Source of the DNA: Astragalus membranaceus
Taxonomy: Eukaryota; Streptophyta; Magnoliopsida; Fabales; Fabaceae
Length of the DNA stretch: 64,000 nt
Direction of reading: 5' to 3'
Assembly: GCA_039519185.1 (NCBI GenBank)
Contig: CM076846.1
Span: 74,690,818 to 74,754,817, forward strand
Part shown: piece by piece, positions 21,655 through 32,810 of the stretch
Numbering within the stretch: the stretch's first letter is position 1
How the letters are laid out: each line of letters starts with the position of its first letter
The notes under the pieces: model-generated
The model's database searches: none
Told to the model about the DNA's origin: nothing
Seen by the model: only the letters and a program-made list of their open reading frames with translations
Program-made: the position numbers and the translations under genes

Positions 21655-22252
21655 TGAGCGCGGAGGGCTCAGGATGAGCCCAGAGGGCTCAGGAGGAGCA
21701 CAGAGGGCTCAGGAGGAGCGCGGAGGGCTCAGGAGGAGCACAGAGGGCTTAGGCGGAGCACAGAGGGCTCAGGGGGAGCACAGAGGGCACAGGAGGAGCA
21801 CAGAGGGCTCAGGGGGGAGCACAGAGGGCTCAGGATGAGCACAGAGGGCTCAAGGGGAGCACAGAGGGCTCAGAATGAGCGCGGAGGGCTCAGAAGGAGG
21901 ACAGAGGGCTCAGGCGGAGCACAGAGGGCTCAGGGGGAGCACAGAGGGCTCAGGAGGAGCACAGAGGGCTCAGGGGGAGCACAGAGGGCTCAGGATGAGC
22001 ACAGAGGGCTCAGGATGAGCACAGAGGGCTCAGGGGGATCACAGAGGGCTCAGGATGAGCACAGAGGGCTCAGGGGGAGCACAGAGGGCTCGGGAGGAGC
22101 ACAGAGGGCTCAGGATGAGCGCAGAGGGCTCAGGGGGAGCACAGAGGGCTCAGGAGGAGCGTAGAGGGCTCAGGATGAGCATAGAGGGCTCAGGGGGAGC
22201 ACAGAGGGCTCATGGGGAGCACAGAGGGCTCAGGATGAGCGCAGAGGGCTCA
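21655..22252 (-). repeat. 20-bp tandem repeat array in the Ogre 3' tail
   Basis: About 30 copies of a unit close to GAGCACAGAGGGCTCAGGAG, in exact 20-bp register (every 60-bp block repeats three times). Variation is mostly at a few positions (GGAG, GATG, GGGG; ACAG versus GCGG). No stops occur in some frames, so open frames here are artefacts of the repeat. Ogre elements typically carry element-specific tandem repeats between integrase and the 3' LTR. Confidence 0.95.
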
Positions 22253-23301
22253 CAAATTCTGTTGATTGGTTGATTTGAAATGACCGATGCTGCAGTATTG
22301 GATTGAGGTACCTGCATACGTTAGTTGATGCAAGGAATGGTGCATGGAGTATGGGTGCATGTTATGCAAGGGCATGTTATGCATGTGCATGCAATGCTAT
22401 GATTTTAGTGTGATGATGAATGTGGTGAAATGCTATTCCTGAATCTTCATCTCTTTTGTCAGCTTTCTCCTTTCTGACTGTTTGCTTTTTTTGGTTTTTT
22501 TCCTTTGACCAGCTTTCTTTTTTCTGATCGTTTGTTTTTTTCTTGGTTTTTTTTTTTGACCAGCTTTCTTTTTTCTGATCGTTTGTTTTTTTCTTTTGCT
22601 CTTTTGCTCTTTTGGCTCATTCTTTTTGCTGGTTCGACCAACCCGCGACAAGACTGAGGGACCGATTAGAATTGTGGTGGCGTATAAGCCCAGTGCCGAT
22701 TGTCTTGTAATTTGCTATCTGAAATGGCCTATGAGTGCAATTATTTCCTTGTAAGCTTAATTTTACCTGAGAAGTTGCTTCCTTCCCATAACTTTTAAAA
22801 ATTTCGCAATGATTGTGATGCTCTTTGATTTATGCACATGTTTTACAGGTCAGTGTTACCATCATCATAAAACGTTTATTTGAGCAGAAAAAGCAGGGAA
22901 ATAGAAAAACAAACAGACATGAGAAAGATTAAACTTTATTGATGTGGAAATCGGTCGCACAAGAAGTTACGCCGACTGTTCAATACATTTGAAAGTTTAA
23001 ACTACAAAAAGACACGAAAAAGAGAGAAGTTGATTTCTGACTGTCCGTCTCTGTGGAACAGTGCTAAACATTTATGTCCCTGACATTGATCACCCCCTCA
23101 TCCAAATCTTCAGGGGAGTTGTATGCCTTTCTTTACTTTTCATGCCCAAGCTTTCCGACCCTAATTTTTGCCTGGATCGCCCTTTGCGGGTTTTCAATCC
23201 ACCGGGTCGCTCTGATTTTGCCTAGGCCGCCCTTTGCGGGTTTTCAACCTAGCGAGCTAATTCTTACTGGGCTTGTCTTTCTCTTTTTTCGTCTATTTCT
23301 T
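22253..23301 (-). repeat. Ogre 3' untranslated region with a Lys-codon-like repeat
   Basis: Between the 20-bp array and the integrase stop. At 22455-22610 a roughly 60-bp T/C-rich unit (GACCAGCTTTCTTTTTTCTG) is repeated about three times. At 23155-23255 there are two related copies of a CGCCCTTTGCGGGTTTTCAA segment. No gene seen. Confidence 0.7.
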
Positions 23302-26300
23302 TCAGGCGTAATACTTCTTCACTTGATCGGAATTGACGGGGTTCCTTAAATCTTCTCCGTCCATGTTCGTGAGTATCAGCGCTCCTCCGGAGAAGGCTTT
23401 CTTGACTATGTATGGGCCCTCATAGGTGGGAGTCCATTTTCCACGGGGATCACTTTGAATAAGCAGGATCTTCTTGAGCACTAGGTCTCCCTCATTGAAT
23501 CCTCGGGGACGAACTTTCTTGTCGAAAGCGGTTTTCATCCTTTGCTGGTATAGCTGCCCATGACACAAGGCTGTGATTCTCTTCTCCTCAATGAGGTTTA
23601 GCTGATCTAGGTGAGCTTCTACCCACTCTGCTTCTTCCAGCTTAGTTTCCATTAGTACCTGCAGGGAGGGTATTTCGACCTCAATAGGGAGGACTGCCTC
23701 TGACCCGTATACCAGAGAGAAAGGGGTTGCCCCGGTCGATGTGCGCACTGAAGTACGATAGCCGTGTAGAGCGAAAGGAAGCATCTCGTGCCAATCTTTG
23801 TATGTGACCACCATCTTCTGCACTATCTTCTTGATGTTCTTGTTAGCCGCTTCGACTGCCCCATTCATCTTGGGCCGATAGGGTGAAGAATTATGATGCT
23901 GGATTTTGAACTCTGCGCACAAGTCCTTCATCATTTTGCTGTTCAGCTTGCTGCCGTTATCAGTGATGATCTTGTTGGGAAGACCATAACGGCAAATCAA
24001 GTCTTTCTTCACAAACTTGGCGACCACTGAACTGGTTACACTGGAGTAGGAAGCGGCTTCGACCCACTTAGTGAAATAATCGATTGCAACCAGAATGAAA
24101 CGATGTCCATTTGATGCTTTAGGCTCTATAGGGCCAATGACATCCATGCCCCACATTGAGAACGACCAAGATGCAGTCATGACATTTAGAGAGGCAGGTG
24201 GCACATGAATGTGATCAGCGTAGATTTGGCACTTGTGGCACTTTCGGACGAAGCTGTAGCAGTCACCTTCCATCTGCAACCAGTAATAGCCGGCTCTCAA
24301 GATTTTTCTTGCCATGGTGTGCCCACTAGAATGAACCCCGAACGACCCTTCATGGACCTCTTTCATAATTTTTGCTGCCTCTTCCTCTGTCACACACCTC
24401 AGGAGGACCATATCATAATTTCTTTTGTAGAGAACTTCGCCATTCAAAAAGAAACTCCTCGACAATCTTCTGAGCGTTCTTTTGTCATTCTCTGATGCCC
24501 CGGGGGGGTATTCTCTATTGATGACGTACTGTTTGATATCATAATACCATGGCTTGCTATCCATCTCTTCCTCAATTGCAGTGCAGTAATGATGTGCCGA
24601 GAGACCCCGATGTTGGATTCTGATACGAGTTAGATTTTTGTCGCAATTGATGTTGAACATTGACGACAGAGTTGCCAAAGCATCGGCCAACTGATTTTCA
24701 CCTCGAGGGATATGCTGGAAAGTAATTTCGTCGAAAGACTTCATCAATTCCTGGACATAATTACAATAAGGGATCAATTTAGGATCTCTGGTCTCCCAAT
24801 CACCTCTCACCTGATGAATAACCAAAGCCGAATCACCATACACATCGAGTCTTTTAACCTTCCATTCAAGGGCTGCCTGAATCCCCAAGATGCACGCTTC
24901 ATATTCTGCGATGTTGTTAGTGACATAAAAGCTCAATCTGGCAGTGACCGGAACGAAACGGTTATCTGGGGAGATTAGCACAGCTCCAGCTCCGTGCCCC
25001 CACACATTGGATGCGCCATCGAATATCATCCTCCACCTCTCTTCTTCTTGAGACTTTCCTTCCTCAAACAGTGCCATGATGTCTTCATCGGGAAAATCAT
25101 ACTGCATTGATTGGTAGTCTTGAATTGGCTGACATGCTAAGTACTCGGCGAGTGCACTGCCTTTGACCGCCTTCTGCGTGACATGCAGGATATCGTACTC
25201 TGACAATAACATCTGCCAACGAGCGATCCGTCCTGTGAGTGCTGGCTTTTCAAAAATATACTTGATTGGATCCATTTTAGATACCAACCAGGTTGTATGA
25301 CTCAACAGGTACTGCCTTAGACGATGAGCAGCCCATGCTAAGGCACAACAAGTCTTTTCTAGCACTGAATATCTCGTCTCACAGTCAGTGAACTTTTTAC
25401 TCAAGTAGTATATGGCATGCTCTTTTTTTCCTTATTCATCATGCTGCCCCAGCACACACCCCATCGAATTGTCCAACACGGTTAGATACAGGATGAGCGG
25501 TCTTCCGGGCACCGGCGGCATCAAAATTGGCGGATTCTGCAGGTAGTCCTTAATTCTTTCAAAGGATCTTTGGCAATCATCATTCCACTCTGCTTTCTGG
25601 TTCTTGCACAACAGCTTGAAGAGAGGCTCGCAAGTGGCGGTCAATTGGGATATGAATCTTGAAATGTAGTTCAATCTCCCAAGGAAACCACGGACCTCTT
25701 TTTCAGTCTTTGGCACTGGCATTTCGAGGATTGCTTTAACTTTGTCTGGATCAACTTCTATCCCCTTCTGACTGACGATAAATCCCAGTAATTTTCCGGA
25801 TCTTACACCGAAGGTGCATTTTGCTGGGTTTAGTCTGAGTTTGAACTTCTGTAGACGTTCAAAGAGCTTTTGCAGGTTGACAATGTGCCCTTCATCAGTC
25901 TTGGACTTTGCAATCATATCATCTACATACACCTCAATTTCTTTGTGCATCATATCGTGGAATAATGTCACCATTGCCCTTTCATAAGTCGCGCCGGCAT
26001 TCTTGAGTCCAAAAGGCATCACTTTATAGCAGAATGTGCCCCAGAGAGTTATGAAGGTGGTTTTCTCCAATGAGTGTTGGGCCGTGCTGTCTACCAGAAT
26101 GTCAATATGAGGCAGAGGGAAATCATCCTTGGGACTAGCTCTGTTCAGATCTCTGTAGTCGACACACATTCTGACCTTGCCGTCTTTTTTCGGAACAGGG
26201 ACGATGTTGGCTACCCACTGTGGATACTTCGCAACCGCTAGGAACCCGGCATCAAACTGTTTCTTTACCTCATCCCGTATCTTCAGTGACATTTCTGGTT

Positions 26301-26695
26301 TCATTCTTCTCAATTTCTGCTTGACTGGCGGGCACTCCGGCTTCACTAGCAACCTGTGTTCAACAATGTCGGTGTCTAGCCCTGGCATATCTTTGTACGA
26401 CCACGCAAAGACATCAGCGTAATCATGCAAGAGTTGGATTAGTCTTTTGCGTTCACTCTCTTCCATGGCGGTACCGACCTTAACCTCTCTTCTATCCTCT
26501 TCTGTACCCAGGTTGATGATCTCAATCGACTCCCCATGAGGTTGAATAACCTTCTCTTCCTGTTCTATTAATCTCGTCAATTCTGGAGGAGCTTCCCAGT
26601 TTTCATCAACATCCCCCTCGGCTTGGTTAACCGGATGATCAAAGTCAAAGTTTGGACTGCTAGCACTGTTGTTCTTAGAGACAATTGCTGAATGT
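23302..26695 (-). pseudogene. pol: Ogre reverse transcriptase, RNase H and integrase (downstream exon)
   Basis: In one minus-strand frame, RT shows VPVPKKDGKVRMCVDYRDLN near 26150-26215 and the catalytic YVDD near 25925. RNase H shows FDGAS and NIAEYEAC (25030-24880). Integrase has an HHCC zinc finger (near 24350-24220), GMDVIGP and ITDNGS motifs with the two Asp residues, and the Glu in MNGAVEAANK (near 23860). A single TAA (25429-25431) separates RT from RNase H in the same frame. RT also lacks about 20 residues at roughly 26068-26075, removing the segment that normally carries the first catalytic Asp, so this copy cannot encode active RT. The frame begins at the intron acceptor; an ATG at 26775 lies inside the intron. 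Confidence 0.9.
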
Positions 26696-26926
26696 CTGCA
26701 TTTTGCCGAAGCGCAAAAGCAGAATGAAAAGCGGAACAAGCAAACAAGCAATAACAAAGCAATAAAAAGACGCATGAAATGAAGAGAAATGGATTTTTAT
26801 TGATTGAAAATTCAAAACAAACGTTTTTATTTAATGATGATAACTCTGAAAATAAAAACATGTTTGCCCCTAGCAACTTGCCCTATGGCCTTGGGCAGAG
26901 CCACAGGGTTGCATTACAATCATTAC
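26696..26926 (-). other. Candidate spliceosomal intron between protease and RT of Ogre
   Basis: On the minus strand a GT donor (AAA-GTAATG) at 26926-26925 and an AG acceptor (AAAATGCAG) ending at 26696 bound 231 nt. The upstream frame ends in a TAA that starts one base into the intron. Removing it keeps the frame between the protease and RT parts. The interval has T-rich stretches before the acceptor. Ogre elements are known to have an intron at this position, supporting the call. Confidence 0.75.
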
Positions 26927-28677
26927 TTTGAAATAAAAGCGATGGGCAAGTCCAAAGCTTCCCAATTTTTGAGCTTCTCCTCCGCATGGCAACGGCGAAC
27001 TAAACTGGTACCGTCTTCTTCCTCCTCTGAACCATTCTCAATAGCAGTGATCTGGTCTGGATCTAGCAACCCTGCACTCTTGAAGCTTTGACTGATGTCA
27101 CCGATGGGGATCCTCTTTGACCATGGATCCTGGCCTCTCAACTTGGCCAACCATTCACCTCTTCTCTCTTCAGCCAACTTCCTCCTTTCAACCTCGCTTG
27201 GGTGGTACCCCAACCCGTAACGATCTTTGTTTCCTTTCAGATGTACAGGAGCAAGATTTCCTTGTCCCGTTTTTCCCAAACCACGCCCCAGCTGGTATCC
27301 TTGATCCATCATGATCCTTGCGACCATCTCTCCACTCTTTGACAGCTTTATCACGGGCGATGACGATTCACATCCACCAAGCACAGCATTGGCAATTTCA
27401 GGAGATTGGAAAGAAGTCACCAAAGACTCTTCAGCTGCTTCCACATAAGGGAACGGAGAAGACTTGTTAACTAGCATCTCTTCTTCTCCATACACCACCA
27501 CAATTTTGTCATTAACCACGAACTTAACCCTCTGGTGTAGAGATGAAGGAATAGCCCCAGCCATATGGATCCATGGCCTCCCGAGTAAACAACTGTATGA
27601 GGAGGATATGTCCATGACTTGAAAATTGATATAAAAAGTTTCTGGTCCTATTTGGATGGGGAATTCCATCTCTCCTATCACTTCTTTCTTTGACCCATCG
27701 AACGCCCTCACCAGAGTTGAGCTTGGCTTCATAAAGGAACAATCAACATCCAGTTTGCTTACAGTTGACTGGGGCATTACATTCAAAGAAGAACCGTTGT
27801 CAATTAATACCCGCGCCAACACGAAATCTCCGCATTTGACTGAGATGTGCAAAGCTTGATTGTGTTTCTTTCCCTCTGGGGGAAGTTCTTCATCACTGAA
27901 GGTCAGATGGTTGGCAGCTACAATATTCCCAACTACTTCATCAAATTGGCCAACAGAGATATTCTGAGCAACATGTTCTTCATTCAGCACTTTCATGAGA
28001 GCAGTTCTATGCGCTTCTGAACTCATCAACAAAGACAGCATCGAAATCTTGGCCGGAGTTTGGTTCATCTGATCGACCACTTTATAATCACTCTGTCTCA
28101 CAATCTTGAGAAACTCATCTGTTTCAGGCTCTGCCCCTTTCTTCTTCTGAATATTCTCCGCCTCCTTTTCTTTACCCTTACGGGCTCTATCTTTGGCTTC
28201 TTTGGAGGACTCAACTCGACCAAACTCAGGAGCATACATCCGACCGCTCCTTGTCATCCCGCTTGACCCAGTTATATTTGTAACAGCGGTGCTTGGAGAA
28301 ACCCCTACTGAAGGTAAGGTGTTGTACTTCCACGGCACGGCGCTGTCTTTCTCATAAGGAAATGGAGCTGGGATTTCAATAACCAATGGCTGTGATTTGG
28401 CTTGGACCGGTTTCGAGTTATACAATATCTCAATTGGCTTTCTGGCCTCTTCGCCATCATTGAACTGCAGCATTAGCACACTTTCTGCTTTCTCGACTAC
28501 TTCCAACCGAACCACATAACGGTCCATCAAATCTTGCAAAACAGACTTAAAATCCTCACAAGCACCTGCACACGCAGGGTCGGCACACACACAACCTTTC
28601 TGAATTACCCCACAGGGACATAACTCAGCATGTATGTCTTCCAAAGGAGTCTTGATACTCTCAACGTTCTTTATCAT
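26927..28677 (-). CDS. pro: Ogre protease region with G-patch domain (upstream exon)
   Basis: The open frame from an ATG at 28677 is about 580 residues. The retroviral-type aspartic protease motif LIDNGSS lies near 27790-27810, in a typical context (LARVLIDNGSSLNVMP). A G-patch domain follows near 27190-27330 (GYQLGRGLGKTGQG...YGLGY), a glycine-rich RNA-associated module also found in some retroviral proteases. The frame is the same as gag's but separated by two stops (TAA and TAG, about 28694-28681), so gag-pro may originally have been continuous. It ends at the intron donor. Confidence 0.85.
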
Positions 28678-28695
28678 GATCTAGCTCCCAGAATC

Positions 28696-30348
28696 TTATA
28701 TAGCATTGGCAGACAGTGCCCCATGACCTGGCAAGGGGTTAGTTGTCGTGCTCGGATTGTTCGGTTTAAAAGATAGCCAATTGGCATCAATTAGGTCTTG
28801 AACTATAAACTTGAACGCATAGAAATCTTCCACCGTGTGACCGACCCCTCCACTATGGAAAATACATGTGGCGTCAGCATTATATCCTCTGGGGAAAGGT
28901 GGTTGCACAGTCCTCATAGGGCAAGTCTTGACTAGATTCTTTGCAATGAGAAGATTAAACAGCTCAGTATAAGTGATGGGAATTGGATCAAAACTGGTAC
29001 GTTTCCTTTCTTGATGATTCTGAGTCCTGTGACCTGGATTATTCTGCGACGGCTGAGCTGGAACAGAGAACGGAACTTTCTGCAGTGGAGCGTTGAAGGA
29101 CGGACCTCCCCCTGCTGTAATGACATTTGTCTCTCCCTCTTTCTTCTTAGGGAAATTTGAAAAAGGTTTCTTCTGCCCACCAAAATTGCCAAAACCTTCG
29201 GCAATTTTCCCACTACGCAATCCATGTTCCAGACGTTCCCCAATGATCACCATATCAGAGAAGCTAGAAGAGACACTACCCACCAATCGATCATAGTATA
29301 TTCCTGGGAGAGTTTCCATGAACATATATACCATTTCCTTTTCTGTCAGTGGTGGCTTCACTTGGGCTGCTACACTTCTCCACTTCTGGGCATATTCTTT
29401 AAATGATTCCCTGTCGCCTTTGCTCATGAGTTGTAGTTGAGATCTGTCAGGTGCCAGATCCATATTGTACTGATACTGTTTAAGAAATGCTTCTGAGAGA
29501 TCCTTCCAACTATGGATGTCGGAGGATTGCAGTTGCATATACCAGTCTAGAGACGCTCTGGTCAGACTGTTCTGAAAGAAATGGATCAGCACCTTATCAT
29601 CATGGGCATAAGCTGCCATCTTTCTGACATACATCGTTAGATGGCTGGAGGGACAGCCAGTGCCGCGGAATTTGTCAAAATCTGGCGCCTTGAATTTGGG
29701 AGGTATAACAACACCTGGGACAAGACACAGGTCCCGTGCATCTTTAGCCCCTGTACCTGACCCTTCCATTGCTCTCAACCGTTCTTCTAGTAAGTGATAT
29801 CTGTCTCTTGGTTGTGAACTCTCAACCATCTGGCCCTGAGGATAGCTCCCTGGATTGAAATAATAACCCCCATATTGAGTGGGGTTTCCCATTTGATAAG
29901 CAGCATTTGGAGGATTCACAGCAACCTCCGGAGCAGGAGCTGGCTGACTTGTCACCACAGGAATGGCTTCAGCAGTGGATGGTGTATAATTCATGGGCAT
30001 CCCCCATGGATATACTTGTGCATTTGGTTGTCTCTGACCGCTTGTCCCCAGAGAACCACCAACTTCTGGCCTAGGAGGAGGATGAACAGTTATAGCTTCA
30101 GCTGATGTAGGAGGAGAAACAAAGGTAACGCCCCCTTCTGGGGTTACGACTGCGGCGGCCCCAGCAGCGGCCCCACTTCTCAGAGTTTGCAGTATATTCA
30201 TTACTTCAGCCATCTGGGCCTCCATAGCACCAACTTTAGTCTTCAAAGCTTGATTCTCCTGAGCCAGCTGCTCAGGGTTAAGGATCTCCACAACCGACTC
30301 ATCTTGACCCCGGGGGTCCTCATTCTCGAGATGTTGATTGCTAGCCAT
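28696..30348 (-). CDS. gag: Ogre Gag
   Basis: About 550 residues from the ATG at 30348 (starting MASNQ); the frame stays open with other ATGs to 30465. An N-terminal coiled-coil-like segment (near 30290-30190) is followed by a Pro/Ala-rich linker and the retrotransposon Gag capsid-like region (PDFDKFRGTGCPSSHLTMYVRKM, near 29690-29620, through to about 29230). It ends at a TAA (28696-28698) where the family frame normally continues. It should form particles and package RNA. No CCHC knuckle was seen, as is usual in Tat-lineage Gag. Confidence 0.85.
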   Translation of the reverse strand: MASNQHLENEDPRGQDESVVEILNPEQLAQENQALKTKVGAMEAQMAEVMNILQTLRSGAAAGAAAVVTPEGGVTFVSPPTSAEAITVHPPPRPEVGGSLGTSGQRQPNAQVYPWGMPMNYTPSTAEAIPVVTSQPAPAPEVAVNPPNAAYQMGNPTQYGGYYFNPGSYPQGQMVESSQPRDRYHLLEERLRAMEGSGTGAKDARDLCLVPGVVIPPKFKAPDFDKFRGTGCPSSHLTMYVRKMAAYAHDDKVLIHFFQNSLTRASLDWYMQLQSSDIHSWKDLSEAFLKQYQYNMDLAPDRSQLQLMSKGDRESFKEYAQKWRSVAAQVKPPLTEKEMVYMFMETLPGIYYDRLVGSVSSSFSDMVIIGERLEHGLRSGKIAEGFGNFGGQKKPFSNFPKKKEGETNVITAGGGPSFNAPLQKVPFSVPAQPSQNNPGHRTQNHQERKRTSFDPIPITYTELFNLLIAKNLVKTCPMRTVQPPFPRGYNADATCIFHSGGVGHTVEDFYAFKFIVQDLIDANWLSFKPNNPSTTTNPLPGHGALSANAI

Positions 30349-30761
30349 TAATCTTGCTTGTAGACGGGTGGAATATCGATGTTGGCGAACCAGCTTGCCT
30401 TTCGTTTCTGTTGGTAGAACATTTTTATGAGTACAAGTATGAATGCGTAAATGAATGCAATGCATATGCACATGGCCTTATATTATTTTGTGTTTAGCGC
30501 CAGGAATCGTGAGATAACTTGCTCTTGACATAAGCAAATATCGAAACATTTTAAAAGCGTGACGAACATTGGGATCAACAAGCGATAGGGCATATTTCCT
30601 TCGAGCTTTAAGCCAATCATAAGAAAGAAAGAGAGTACAAGAGTGCAATACAATATCTCCCAAAGAAAAATACAATGCTCTTAGAAAATTACAACATTCT
30701 AAAGAAGAATTATGACTTCCTAGAGAACATTCTAAAAAGGAAAATTACAATGCACTGAAAT
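30349..30761 (-). other. Ogre spacer between ORF1 and gag
   Basis: This short gap holds the open extension upstream of gag (30349-30465) and AT-rich sequence to the ORF1 stop. No separate gene seen. Confidence 0.5.
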
Positions 30762-32810
30762 CTAGTAGCATATGGTCTTCAACTTCTTGTTCCTTTCTCT
30801 TTCTTTGCTTGCAGCAGCAGCTCCTTCAGCCTTTTCCATGAGTTCCTCAGTCAGGGCCTTGCAGAAATTCACAAACTCATACACATGGACTGGGGTATTG
30901 AAGGGGAGCATCTCAGCTTCAGCTCTTCTTAGCCTTCTGGGGACATCCCTTACGGCTTGATTAGCTAGCCAAGCCAACTTTGAGAATTTACCCCTCCAAA
31001 GTCGGATCTCATCTCTTAGCTCTTTAACAATCTCTTGCTCTTCTATCTTGCCAATCAGTGCTAGGAAGCGCTGCTCCCAGTACTTGCTCTCTGCTTGCAC
31101 TTGCCTGTAAGACTCCCCTAGGTATCGGAGATTCCTTGTCAGCTCATCAGATCTTTCTTGCTCATATCTCAGCATTTCTTGATATTCTCTGAGAACATTC
31201 CCAATGGAATTTCTTTCTTGTTCAAGAGTCTTCAGCTGTCTTTTCAACTCCACCACCAAGTGAGGTTCTTGTCTGGGCTCAGTCGCCACAATCCTCCATT
31301 CTTTGGCTTCTTCAAGGGCCTTTCTTCTTTTCTGCTTGTACCTTTGGAGTTCATCCCTAGCCCCCTTTAGGTATTTCTGAGCTTCTAGTTTACTCTCCTT
31401 TTCCGCTTTGAATCGCTTGACACCCTCCTCAACAGTTATCATTTTGATCTTGTTCTCTTCCTCTAACTTCTCCTTTTGTAGGGTTATTTTCTCCAACTCT
31501 GCTTGCAATGCCCTTTTTTCTTCTTCCGCTTTTGCTAAGGCAGATTTAACCTCATTCAACTCCTCAGGGGTAGGAAGGCGAGGCTCTGGCATCTCTTTCT
31601 CGACTGGCAGTGCCTCTTGGGAAGGTTGATGGGCACTTTGAATTCTTTCACACAACCATTGGAAAAAAGTGACATCGCCAACCTTTTTCATGAGCTCATC
31701 TCTATCTTTACGGAGCACAGTTTCCCATGCCTTTGAGATTTTCCGAAGTAAACCCTTGTTCTTCGGATCTTCTTTGTCAAGGAAGATAGGAGCCAACATG
31801 TCTTCGGTAGGCATATTCCTCATAGGGTATCCAAGCTGTCGGATAGTCAAGGAAGGATTATAGTTGATGCAGCCTTGAGTCCCCATCAGTGGTACATTCT
31901 GAAAGTCTCCACACTGAAACACTACTGATGGTCTGTTCTTCCAACATGAATAAGTGAACCAGCGGATCTTGAGGGCGTTGAGACTCCCTAAGGCATGCAC
32001 CCACTCCTGAGCACTTTTGACCTCCACCTCACAATTCAAGGCATAAGCCAACAGATCTGTAGCTTGATTCTTGTGAGCAATGACGTGGTTAAGGAGCCAA
32101 GCATATAGTACATGAAGGGAGCAGGCAATCTTCTTTTTCCCCAACACTCGATGATGCGTAAAGGAGTAGTAAGTGTCTGCGAGTACGGCTGGTACTGGGT
32201 TAATTGGATTATTCTTGCTTATGAAGGCTAAGAACACCCCAATGGCAACCTCATCAACGAACCATTCAACTTGTGGGAAAAGGACAATCCCAAAGATGGT
32301 TAGTGCCAGCAACTGCTTAAAGGGACCCCATCTGTTGGCTTGAGCATGGGACTTCATTAGGTCTTCGAAATAACTCAGTGGAAACCCCATTATACGGTTC
32401 TTTTTCTCTTTTCGAAGCTTTAACTCCCCCATTCCAACTTGCAGTAGCAAAGAGAGCCTCTGATCTGAATATTGATGCCCCTGGCACTGATAAGGCGTCG
32501 CCTCTGACTTAAAGAAACCTAAAATTTGCTCATACTCTTCTAAAGTTGGTGAGAGTTGGAAATCCTTGAAGATGAAACAGCGGATATCCGGATCATAGAA
32601 CTGACTGAGGGCTTTCACAACATTTTCTTGAAGATCCAACTGCAGCAACAGAAGAATATTCCCATAAGCCTTTTCAAATAACCCACACTCATCCGGTCCC
32701 ATTAGAGAGGCGCACTCTATCAAACTGACCACATCTGCTTTCTTTACTACTGGAAATCTCGAATTTAGCATACCCTCGCTTCTTGATCCCATGTTGTCTT
32801 GTTTTTTCAT
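30762..32810 (-). CDS. Ogre ORF1 protein (unknown function)
   Basis: 682 residues from the ATG at 32810; an upstream TTG-initiated extension is unlikely. ORF1 upstream of gag is a defining Ogre trait. The N-terminal ~300 residues resemble the plant mobile domain-like segment (conserved FYDPDIRCFIFKDFQLSPTLEEYE, near 32610-32540). The C-terminal half is strongly helical, with long Lys/Glu heptad-like coiled coils (about 31580-31000). The frame is complete. Its function is not known; dimerisation or nucleic-acid binding is only inference. Confidence 0.85.
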   Translation of the reverse strand: MKKQDNMGSRSEGMLNSRFPVVKKADVVSLIECASLMGPDECGLFEKAYGNILLLLQLDLQENVVKALSQFYDPDIRCFIFKDFQLSPTLEEYEQILGFFKSEATPYQCQGHQYSDQRLSLLLQVGMGELKLRKEKKNRIMGFPLSYFEDLMKSHAQANRWGPFKQLLALTIFGIVLFPQVEWFVDEVAIGVFLAFISKNNPINPVPAVLADTYYSFTHHRVLGKKKIACSLHVLYAWLLNHVIAHKNQATDLLAYALNCEVEVKSAQEWVHALGSLNALKIRWFTYSCWKNRPSVVFQCGDFQNVPLMGTQGCINYNPSLTIRQLGYPMRNMPTEDMLAPIFLDKEDPKNKGLLRKISKAWETVLRKDRDELMKKVGDVTFFQWLCERIQSAHQPSQEALPVEKEMPEPRLPTPEELNEVKSALAKAEEEKRALQAELEKITLQKEKLEEENKIKMITVEEGVKRFKAEKESKLEAQKYLKGARDELQRYKQKRRKALEEAKEWRIVATEPRQEPHLVVELKRQLKTLEQERNSIGNVLREYQEMLRYEQERSDELTRNLRYLGESYRQVQAESKYWEQRFLALIGKIEEQEIVKELRDEIRLWRGKFSKLAWLANQAVRDVPRRLRRAEAEMLPFNTPVHVYEFVNFCKALTEELMEKAEGAAAASKERERNKKLKTICY

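Noticed and set aside
21835..22273. Open frames rich in TEGSGGAQRAQ-like repeats
   Set aside because: Product of the stop-free 20-bp array on the antisense strand of Ogre's untranslated tail.
26577..26876. Short minus-strand frame and the hydrophobic start MRLFIALLLLV at 26775
   Set aside because: Both lie mainly in the predicted Ogre intron; the hydrophobic stretch is intron sequence, not a signal peptide.
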